Below are positions 19,532-26,899 of a DNA stretch of 36,788 nucleotides, piece after piece; positions within the stretch are counted from its first letter, which is position 1; each line of letters begins with the position of its first letter. Origin of the DNA: a candidate division WWE3 bacterium (lineage in GTDB: Bacteria; Patescibacteriota; WWE3; UBA101185; UBA10185); contig JACPGI010000006.1 in the NCBI GenBank assembly GCA_016182565.1, positions 1 through 36,788 of the forward strand, written 5' to 3'. The notes beneath the pieces are model-generated. The model was not told the DNA's origin and searched no databases. It saw nothing but the letters and a program-made list of their open reading frames with translations. Made by a program: the position numbers and the translations under genes.

Positions 19532-20850
19532 GTAAACAAGTAGAGATTATTAAAACCTTTCAAGATTATCAAAATGTACCAAATGTACCATTTTTGAGTG
19601 CTTTTACTACTAAATTTATTAGAGAGTACCTTGATGAAATTGGAGTCTCATATACTGAAAATATGTATGGGATTGTAGTAGATCCAACTAAAATTGATCC
19701 TAAAAAACCAAAAATACTTGTTATGGCACACCTAGATCACCCTGGGATTATATTAAAAAACAATTCGGAAGGTGTTTTCATGGGGCTAGCTGGTACAAAG
19801 AGGCTTCAAGATGAGGTTAAACGCTCCAACATATCTATAAAAATATTTGATCCAAAAGGTGTGTATCTGGGAAAAGGTAAAATTAAAAATGTTGATGCAG
19901 GATTTAAACAGCGGGTAGAAATAGAGGCAAATTTTGAAGTACCTTTAAACTCTTTTGGACAATTTGACCTGAACTACTTTGATCAAGATGAAAAAAATCT
20001 TTATGGCTACAATGCAGATGACGGTGCTGCCGTAGCTGTATTGTTACAACTTATTAAAGATACAAAAGAATCAAACTTTAATGTTTATTACCTTTTTAAC
20101 ACACATGAGGAGGTCCATCAGCTAAGCAGTTGGTACTTTGCTAAAACCAATTACTTTGGGCTAACTAATAGGGACTTTATTGTAAATCTTGAGTGCTTAA
20201 AAGTAGAAAATATTAAGGATTTGGTAAAAAACCTATCGATTTCACACTTAGAAAATTTTGTAAGTGAAGCAAATTATGAAGACGGTGTAGTTTTACAGTT
20301 GTGTAACACAGGGTGCTTATTTGGGTATAAAAATAAGGGGGAAAATAAAGCAGAAACATTATTTAAGAAGGGAGCTAAAGAAAATAACATAACTTTACAG
20401 ATTGGTCTTATTCAAGATTCATGTGACTCAAGGCCATTTACCCAATTTGCACTTACACCAAATATCGTAAGTTTAACAATACCAAATAAGTATAAACACA
20501 ACGGTGCTGATGATGGGAAAGTTGTTGCTGAGGTAATTAAGAAGAAAGATTTGGAAGATATGTATGAGCTTATGATAAGGACTTTGAAAACTGATTTAAA
20601 TAAAATACAAGAAAAAGGAAAGGAAGAAATAAACATTTCGTTACAAATAAAAAACCAAGACTTTGTGACAAATTATGAACTTATGAAAACTAAGGGTCTG
20701 CTTAATAGGAGGTTGGAGATTGCTTATTACTCTATCTTAAGTAGGAAATATTTTTACCCAGAAAGTTATGTTGATAGAGTAAATGATCTCATAAGCAAGT
20801 GTATCTCGTACGTAAAATATTACTTAAGTATTACTTTAAAACTTAACTAG
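19528..20850 (+). CDS. M42/M20-like zinc metallopeptidase
   Basis: VMAHLDHPGII, YNADDGAAVAVLL, FNTHEEVHQLSS; ATGA overlap with mraY. Confidence 0.75.
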   Translation: MSKQVEIIKTFQDYQNVPNVPFLSAFTTKFIREYLDEIGVSYTENMYGIVVDPTKIDPKKPKILVMAHLDHPGIILKNNSEGVFMGLAGTKRLQDEVKRSNISIKIFDPKGVYLGKGKIKNVDAGFKQRVEIEANFEVPLNSFGQFDLNYFDQDEKNLYGYNADDGAAVAVLLQLIKDTKESNFNVYYLFNTHEEVHQLSSWYFAKTNYFGLTNRDFIVNLECLKVENIKDLVKNLSISHLENFVSEANYEDGVVLQLCNTGCLFGYKNKGENKAETLFKKGAKENNITLQIGLIQDSCDSRPFTQFALTPNIVSLTIPNKYKHNGADDGKVVAEVIKKKDLEDMYELMIRTLKTDLNKIQEKGKEEINISLQIKNQDFVTNYELMKTKGLLNRRLEIAYYSILSRKYFYPESYVDRVNDLISKCISYVKYYLSITLKLN

Positions 20851-20896
20851 TGGGTGTAGACTTAACTAATCCTGCATATTACTCATTAAAAACACC

Positions 20897-20935
20897 AAGC
20901 CCAACAACTATGAAAAATCCACAATTGTCGGGCTT
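20897..20935 (-). terminator. Intrinsic terminator for the minus-strand small RNA candidate
   Basis: Minus: AAGCCCGACAA...TTGTTGGGCTT (11 bp, one G-U) followed by GGTGTTTTTAAT. Confidence 0.65.
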
Positions 20936-20946
20936 TGAAGAATATA

Positions 20947-21109
20947 GTGCCTGCATCAGATTCGAACTGAGTCGACTCAGAGGTCTTCGTAATAAAGAGT
21001 CCTCTGGTCTTGTAGTGGAGTAAAATATCTAAATATCAAGCAGATACCTACACCACACCCTTATTGTGGATTACTCCTTTACAGGGATAAATCAAGTAAC
21101 CCCAGGCAC
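20947..21109 (-). ncRNA. Candidate structured small RNA with tRNA-like ends and pseudoknot, class unknown
   Basis: Closing stem GTGCCTG/CAGGCAC (21109-21103 / 20953-20947), T-arm-like TCAG-TTCGAAT-CTGA, crossing helices, CAGAGG/CCTCTG hairpin, own promoter and terminator. Confidence 0.65.
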
Positions 21110-21116
21110 TAGTTTA

Positions 21117-21144
21117 ATTATACTATGGGTTAGTAGTATGTCAA
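21117..21144 (-). promoter_or_regulatory. Consensus sigma70 promoter for the small RNA
   Basis: Minus: TTGACA (21144-21139), 16-nt spacer, TATAAT (21122-21117), 7 nt to predicted start. Confidence 0.8.
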
Positions 21145-21168
21145 GTGGAATTTGCTATTATTAATGTA

Positions 21169-23148
21169 ATGCCCAATAAAACAACCATAAAACCACAATT
21201 AATTTTATTTACAGCTTTAGGTATTTTTGCTTTAAATAATAGTACCCATGGTGTGGTTTTCGCAGGTACCACTCCCCCTGTCACAACCTACTCAATGAGT
21301 CCAAGCTCACCAAATGGAAAAAACAATTGGTATGTCTCCCCTGTCACCTTTGACCTTCATACAACAGATCTTGAAAGCGGCGTTAAGGAAATAAACTACA
21401 AAATAGACAGTAATAATTGGCAAAAAGTAAGTTTTAGTAATACTTTAAATCTTGTCCAAAACCCATCGATGGAACTTTCGGGTGTGACCACAACAAACAT
21501 AGCAAATTGGGAAGCTACCTTGGAAGATGCTGATACTACCTATTCACAAGATACTCTAGATTACGCACCCTCATTCTCTACCGCTTCGGCAAAAATTGTC
21601 TCTAGTACTGTGCAATCAAATTTATGGCACGGAATTAACAATAAAGAATCATTTGCAGTAAGTTATGCATACAGAAATATGACCGCCTCAGCATGGATAA
21701 AAACTTTAGATGTTACGAATGGGGCTTTATTTAAAATATATGCTTTGTCAACAGATGAGTTTGGTAATGAAGTAACAACAGCAATTACTCAAAGTGCCGT
21801 TATATCCGGTACAAATGGGTGGAATAAATTGTCAGTTAGTTTCATAGCATTACCGGAAACTGTGACCGGAGTTTATATAGATATCGGTATGTATGGTGCT
21901 GGTACTCTTTGGGTGGATGCGGTTACAATTGACGCTTCAAATAAAACTGCCGATACTTCAGTAGTAATAGCATCTGACAATGAAAACCATTCTTTAGAGT
22001 TCTATGCTGTAGATCAAGCTGGCAATATTGAGAGTCACTCTTGCACATCAGATCCTAAAGTTAACTGTGTAGCATTTAAACTAGATTCCACACCTCCCGG
22101 TAACTGGAATAATTCAGGCGCCACAAGAAGCGGTAATGCTCATGAACTCTATGTTTATACAAATATTGAAGATACAACATCAGGAATATCCTCGCTGACA
22201 AATAAATTCCAGTACCACACAGATACGGAGCCAGGATATGGTAGATTTTCTGATTTACTCGGTTGTAACAGCCCATGGCAACCAAATGTGTGGACTGACC
22301 TGCTGGCACCAACTTGGACAGAGGGCGATAATAGTGCGTATTTATCAACACCCAAAGTAGACTTTTGTAATAATGACTGGAAAACATGTAAAACTGTGAA
22401 ATTTTATGCAGAAGATGTGGCTGGAAATGATGTTTCGAAGGATTTTTGTATTAATGGCCCCTGGATAAAAATAAGAGGTGAGGGTATTGTGGGTTCAAAT
22501 AACAATATAGATATGCTCTCAGAACCTGAAGGCGATAATACAGATGGGCTTGTACAAGTAGGTAGCTACGCAATAGACTTTTTTACATCTTCTAAAGATT
22601 GGTATCTTAAAAATGTAACAATTCCCACAACCTACAACTATGACAAATATAATAGTATTATTAAATCATCTAAAACTTCCTTCACCGGAAGCCTCCCCAC
22701 AACTTCTGGCACTTTCATATATAACGGTGATTACGAAATAAAAAATACTACCTTACCAAACAATTATTCGAGTTCTATTTTTACTCAAGTTATATTTGTG
22801 AATGGGGATTTAACTATATCAAAAGATGTAACATTAAACTCTAAGTCAGTAGTATTATTTATAGTTAAAGATGACGTAAAGATTGAGAAGAGTGTTAACA
22901 ACGTTCATCTTGGACTATTCGCAGACGGTGATATTTACTCCGCATACAATATGGTAGAGGGAGGAACATCGTCCACACTTAACCTAAAGGGAATGTTTCA
23001 TGGAGACCAAATAATTCTCCAGAGGACTCTTCAGGGGACAAATAATGACACCTCTCCCTCTGAGGACTTCACTTACGAACCAAAATACCTTGTTAAGCTA
23101 AAAAGTTTATTTGGAAAAAATACAGTGAATTGGGAAAGTGTGGAGTAA
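21169..23148 (+). CDS. Secreted/surface protein with Ig-like and CBM-like domains
   Basis: Signal-peptide-like N-terminus; WYVSPVTFDLHTTDLESGVKEINYKID, NLVQNPSMELSG...ANWEA, EFYAVDQAGNIE; C-terminal beta-rich VFVNGDLTISKDVTLNSKSVVLFIVKDDVKI-like repeats. Confidence 0.75.
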   Translation: MPNKTTIKPQLILFTALGIFALNNSTHGVVFAGTTPPVTTYSMSPSSPNGKNNWYVSPVTFDLHTTDLESGVKEINYKIDSNNWQKVSFSNTLNLVQNPSMELSGVTTTNIANWEATLEDADTTYSQDTLDYAPSFSTASAKIVSSTVQSNLWHGINNKESFAVSYAYRNMTASAWIKTLDVTNGALFKIYALSTDEFGNEVTTAITQSAVISGTNGWNKLSVSFIALPETVTGVYIDIGMYGAGTLWVDAVTIDASNKTADTSVVIASDNENHSLEFYAVDQAGNIESHSCTSDPKVNCVAFKLDSTPPGNWNNSGATRSGNAHELYVYTNIEDTTSGISSLTNKFQYHTDTEPGYGRFSDLLGCNSPWQPNVWTDLLAPTWTEGDNSAYLSTPKVDFCNNDWKTCKTVKFYAEDVAGNDVSKDFCINGPWIKIRGEGIVGSNNNIDMLSEPEGDNTDGLVQVGSYAIDFFTSSKDWYLKNVTIPTTYNYDKYNSIIKSSKTSFTGSLPTTSGTFIYNGDYEIKNTTLPNNYSSSIFTQVIFVNGDLTISKDVTLNSKSVVLFIVKDDVKIEKSVNNVHLGLFADGDIYSAYNMVEGGTSSTLNLKGMFHGDQIILQRTLQGTNNDTSPSEDFTYEPKYLVKLKSLFGKNTVNWESVE

Positions 23149-23153
23149 AATCC

Positions 23154-23179
23154 ATAAAACAAGGGGTGGTTTGTTTTAT
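23154..23179. terminator. 9-bp A/T-rich hairpin between the convergent surface gene and large RNA
   Basis: ATAAAACAA (23154-23162) / TTGTTTTAT (23171-23179); could act on either strand. Confidence 0.55.
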
Positions 23180-23187
23180 AATTATGT

Positions 23188-23244
23188 TCTCTTCTTTCGA
23201 CCTGAACTTCCCAGGTCTCATCAGACACTATGTGTAAGAAGAGA
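23188..23244 (-). ncRNA. Type III hammerhead ribozyme
   Basis: Minus RNA: UCUCUUC (stem III) U-U | ACAC-AUA-GUGU (stem I) CUGAUGA GACCUG-GGAAGUU-CAGGUC (stem II) GAAA GAAGAGA (stem III). All core residues exact; cleavage predicted between 23236 and 23235. Confidence 0.9.
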
Positions 23245-24238
23245 CTCTGTGTCAGCCAGTACAGGGATTATATCCTGGCTGACACAGAGTAAGGGCGCAC
23301 CGTTCGGACACTCATTTGATGAATGCACACGATCGGATTTGCCGGCTGTCAAAAATTTCGAGTTTATTCTCAAGGATGAACTTGTAGATTTCACTCGGCG
23401 CGTGGTTTCATTACAAAACCTAGGGATTTGACATTTCCCCGGATGCGCTAGATTCATCTTACTGCATGCTTCTGGCATTTGATCGGCCATGGCAATTCAA
23501 TAACTAAGATCTGCTCTACTGAGGTTTTCCTACTCAGATAGATTAACTGTTAGTCTGCTCGCCTGATGCAGCCTTAACAAGTTTAGCTTTACCATCACTG
23601 GTAACCAGATCTTAATCCCAGATCAACACGCGCATGTGTCGATTTCACCTGGACCTATCCTGCTAAATCACTACACAAAACTTGGGGCCTTGTGAGTCGG
23701 ATAAGTGGAAAAGAAGAAACGATCCCTCGGAAACAGGGTGTTCTTCAGTTTTGGGCCCTCTGCGCTAGCCCCACCTAATTGCCGTGCTGGAGTTAGCAGG
23801 CATATTTCTTGGATAAATTTAAGGAACCCGGGTTCCGTAGTTGGTTTAGAAGAAGCATCCCAAGAGATTTTTACGCTTCATTCAGGCTTCTCACCAGGCT
23901 TAAGGGATTTTCCACGTCCCAAACCTTGTAAGAGTGGCACCTAATTTAAACTGCCCAACTACCTAGAGTAAAACCTTCTCCTAAGGCTCTCTAGAATCCA
24001 AACTGCTGTATCGTTTGCCCAGAAAAACAAGGCAACCGATCCCGTGCCAGGGTAACAACAGTTTGCTCCCTCATGAAACTTCCACATCTCGCAGGCGTAG
24101 CGGTGGATGCACTTTGCTCGGGGCCACTTAATAACTAAGCGCCATCTGCCGGGCAAGGGGCCAACACCAGATGTTTGCGTCCCTCAGGTCTTTGCCTAGG
24201 GGCGTCGAAAGATCGCCATGATGCGTGTTTATGAGTAT
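23236..24238 (-). ncRNA. Large (~1 kb) standalone structured RNA ending at the hammerhead cleavage site
   Basis: No credible ORF, visibly GC-richer than flanks, many local inverted repeats, strong promoter at 24245-24272, hammerhead at 3' end. Confidence 0.7.
23244..23290 (-). repeat. Perfect 16-bp inverted repeat abutting hammerhead stem III
   Basis: ACTCTGTGTCAGCCAG (23244-23259) / CTGGCTGACACAGAGT (23275-23290), 15-nt loop. Confidence 0.9.
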
Positions 24239-24244
24239 GAGAAA

Positions 24245-24272
24245 ATATTATCATAAATCCAAAACCTGTCAA
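24245..24272 (-). promoter_or_regulatory. Sigma70-type promoter for the large RNA
   Basis: Minus: TTGACA (24272-24267), 16-nt spacer, TAATAT (24250-24245). Confidence 0.7.
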
Positions 24273-24324
24273 GCTATAGGTCACTAATTGGCTGTGTATA
24301 AATACTAAAAAATAAAAGGGGGTG

Positions 24325-25713
24325 TTACTTTGCTCTTCTTATCTTGAAGTCACTACTACTATCATCTACCACAAATCCTGCCTTTTCAATCTGTCTTCTT
24401 ATCATGTCTGCCTTATCCCAAATCCCCTGCTTTTTATATTCCCACCTAGTTCTAGCCAGATTTTCAACAGATTTTGGTATTTCATAACCAATATGATCTG
24501 CAATTTTTAAACCAAACACCTCGTCAAATTTAAGCAGTGTGTTTAACTTAGTGCCTTCTGATAAATCACTTTTAATAAGATCCCACATGACAGCAACAGC
24601 TGTAGGCATATTTATGTCATTATTTATCGCATCTTCAAACTGTCGCATATGCTCTATAGCAAGTGGGGCATCTGGATCTTCTTTGTATGTTTCAATAAGT
24701 GCAAAAAGCCTCCTCAAAGAATTTTGGGTATTTTGCAACGCTTCCCATGTAAAATTTAATTTTGTTCGGTAATGGGCATGCATATAAAAAAACCTTAAGG
24801 CTAAAGGCTCAAACCCCTTGGCCTCTAGATCAGAGATGATATAAGCATTACCTACAGATTTACCCATCCTACCGCCATCTACTTTAAGAAATGCTCCATG
24901 TACCCAGTAATTTACAAATTTTTTGCCTGTAGCACATTCACTTTGGGCAATTTCATTTGGGTGATGAATCATCTTGTGATCTTCACCACCTACATGGACA
25001 TCAAGTGTTTCTCCAAGTTCAATCATGGACATAGCACTACACTCTATATGCCAACCCGGAAAACCCTTACCCCAAGGAGATTCCCATTCTTGCCAGCGTA
25101 CTTTATCAGATGGCGAAAGTTTCCAAAGAGCAAAATCAGTGGGGTTTCTTTTTTCTGGGTTTGGTTCAAGTCTGGCTCCGGCACCACCTAAATCTTCCAA
25201 TTTAACACCGGAAAGTTTGCCATATTGTGCAAACTTAGAAGTATCAAAATAGATGCCGTCTGATATACGGTAAGTAAATCCTTTTTGCTCAAGTTTCTGA
25301 ATAAGTGCAACCATATCTTTGATGTAAGCTGTGGCCTTGGTAAACCTTTCAGGTTTTGTAAGATTTAACTTATCAAAATCTTTTAAAAAGTATTCGGTAT
25401 AAAAATCAGCGATGTCACGGGCACTTTTTCCCTCCCTATCTGCTGCAATTTCTAGCCTATCAGAACCTGTATCAGCATCCCCTAAGTTATCCCCAGTGAG
25501 ATGCCCAACATCAGTTATGTTCATGATTGATTTAACTTTGTAGCCATTATATTTTAAAACCCTTTGAACAAGATCACTGGCAACGAATGTCCTAAAGTTT
25601 CCTATATGCTGATACATGTAAACGGTGGGGCCGCAGGTGTAAATTGTAACAATGTCGGGGTTTATTGGTTTAAAATCTTCGGTTTCTTTTGAAAGTGAGT
25701 TATAAAGCTTCAT
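24325..25713 (-). CDS. cysS: Cysteinyl-tRNA synthetase
   Basis: TIYTCGPTVYMYQHIGNFRTFVASDLVQRVL, GWHIECSAMSM, HHPNEIAQSE, GRMGKSVGN. Confidence 0.95.
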   Translation of the reverse strand: MKLYNSLSKETEDFKPINPDIVTIYTCGPTVYMYQHIGNFRTFVASDLVQRVLKYNGYKVKSIMNITDVGHLTGDNLGDADTGSDRLEIAADREGKSARDIADFYTEYFLKDFDKLNLTKPERFTKATAYIKDMVALIQKLEQKGFTYRISDGIYFDTSKFAQYGKLSGVKLEDLGGAGARLEPNPEKRNPTDFALWKLSPSDKVRWQEWESPWGKGFPGWHIECSAMSMIELGETLDVHVGGEDHKMIHHPNEIAQSECATGKKFVNYWVHGAFLKVDGGRMGKSVGNAYIISDLEAKGFEPLALRFFYMHAHYRTKLNFTWEALQNTQNSLRRLFALIETYKEDPDAPLAIEHMRQFEDAINNDINMPTAVAVMWDLIKSDLSEGTKLNTLLKFDEVFGLKIADHIGYEIPKSVENLARTRWEYKKQGIWDKADMIRRQIEKAGFVVDDSSSDFKIRRAK

Positions 25714-25792
25714 AGCTTTCGTATTGTAGATGCTTGCTTCAACCCTGTAAAGTCCAACTTAACCAGCCTTCTATTTTTAAAAATTTAACGGG

Positions 25793-26434
25793 TTAAAACT
25801 TTAACCTTCCTTCAAGTGCTCTACTTAATGTCACATCATCTGCGTACTCAATATCGCCACCCACCGGTAATCCGCGGGCTATCCTTGTAACTCTAATTTC
25901 ATCTTCTTTATATCCCCTATCTTTAATAACTTTTGCAATATACATTGCAGTAGCTTCCCCCTCCATACTTGTGTTTGTAGCAAGTATAAGTTCAATTGGA
26001 ACTGTCTGGCCTTTGACATCAGCGCTATCTGCAATTTGATCAGTAAGTCTTTTTATAAGTTCATTAATGTAAAGTTCATCCGGACCAATATTATCCAGTG
26101 GATTAATAACGCCGTGTAAAACATGGTACTTACCTTTGAAACCAACCTTTTCGAATGCATAAACATCAAGCGGACTTGATGTAACTATGATTTTAGTTGG
26201 ATCTCTTAAAGAATTAGTGCAAATATTGCAGGGATCAACTTCATCAACATTTTTACAAATCGAACAAAGTTTGGTGTCACTTTTAAGTTTTGCCAGGTTA
26301 TGTGAAAACTCAGCAATATCCTCAGAAGGCACTCTAAGAAGATAAAAGGCAAGTCGCTGAGCTGTCTTTGGTCCAATGCCAGGAAGTCTCTCAAAAGAGT
26401 TTATAAGTGCTAAGATGGGTTTTGGTAAGTTCAC
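25793..26434 (-). CDS. recR: Recombination mediator RecR
   Basis: ALINSFERLPGIGPKTAQRLAFYLL, CSICKNVDEVDPCNIC, Toprim, RIARGLPVGGDIEYADDVTLSRALEGR. Confidence 0.95.
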   Translation of the reverse strand: MNLPKPILALINSFERLPGIGPKTAQRLAFYLLRVPSEDIAEFSHNLAKLKSDTKLCSICKNVDEVDPCNICTNSLRDPTKIIVTSSPLDVYAFEKVGFKGKYHVLHGVINPLDNIGPDELYINELIKRLTDQIADSADVKGQTVPIELILATNTSMEGEATAMYIAKVIKDRGYKEDEIRVTRIARGLPVGGDIEYADDVTLSRALEGRLKF

Positions 26435-26478
26435 TAGAAGATTGTAAGTTTAGTTGAAGGTGTGGTCAACCTTAAGTC

Positions 26479-26506
26479 TTGATTTGAAACTGGGGTTTGA
26501 TAATAT
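26479..26506 (+). promoter_or_regulatory. Sigma70-type promoter for the 91-aa ORF
   Basis: TTGATT (26479-26484), 16-nt spacer, TAATAT (26501-26506). Confidence 0.55.
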
Positions 26507-26539
26507 CTTTTTTAACACATCTTCTAGCTGGAGGCACAT

Positions 26540-26815
26540 ATGAAAACGGCTATACTTTTCGAAGGTAGGGAAATACTTGCGGAAGTAACATGCGAGCGCA
26601 TTTGGATAAAAGTAGATGGGGTGGAGTATGAACGTTGTCAGCATGCAACCTCAGGAGTGGGAAAAAGACCCCGTCCCACTTGGCATATGCTCTCTCACCT
26701 TGAAAAGTATCCGGATATAACTTTTCTGGGAAGACTTGCTAACGCCATAATAAAAAAAGAAAGGAGTGGAAAGGTATTTATAGGGAGATCGGGGTGGGAA
26801 GTTCGTCAAAACTAA
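26540..26815 (+). CDS. Small hypothetical protein (91 aa), monocistronic
   Basis: GGAGG Shine-Dalgarno upstream of ATG; promoter and terminator flank it. Confidence 0.65.
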   Translation: MKTAILFEGREILAEVTCERIWIKVDGVEYERCQHATSGVGKRPRPTWHMLSHLEKYPDITFLGRLANAIIKKERSGKVFIGRSGWEVRQN

Positions 26816-26845
26816 AGCGTTTTGTTTAAAAAAGACAAAGCGCTT
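26815..26845 (+). terminator. Intrinsic terminator after the 91-aa ORF
   Basis: AAGCGTTTTGT (26815-26825) / ACAAAGCGCTT (26835-26845), 11 bp with one U-G, then GAAGTTTTTT. Confidence 0.75.
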
Positions 26846-26899
26846 GAAGTTTTTTACAGAACAAGCAAACAAGGGGGAAACTTAAACATTACATGAACA

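Noticed and set aside
20495-20525. CTGATGATGGGAAAG, superficially hammerhead-like, plus strand
   Set aside because: Inside the peptidase CDS (GADDGKV); no room for stem II between core strings.
20947-21109. tmRNA or intron-containing tRNA
   Set aside because: Too short for a one-piece tmRNA, no tag ORF, no clear anticodon arm, and the T-arm/acceptor register is off by one with mismatches.
23138-24156. ORFs 23138..23431+, 23221..23490-, 23705..23944+, 23959..24156-
   Set aside because: Low-complexity translations without family signatures, inconsistent strands, no SD; better explained by structured RNA.
23188-24260. Fragment of 23S/16S rRNA, RNase P RNA or group I/II intron
   Set aside because: I could not find their universally conserved strings (e.g. 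GAGGAAAGTCC for RNase P, domain V for group II introns). Not excluded without an Infernal run.
24000-24260. A second hammerhead at the 5' end of the large RNA (retrozyme/viroid-like tandem)
   Set aside because: No CTGATGA (TCATCAG on plus) core seen near the 5' end.
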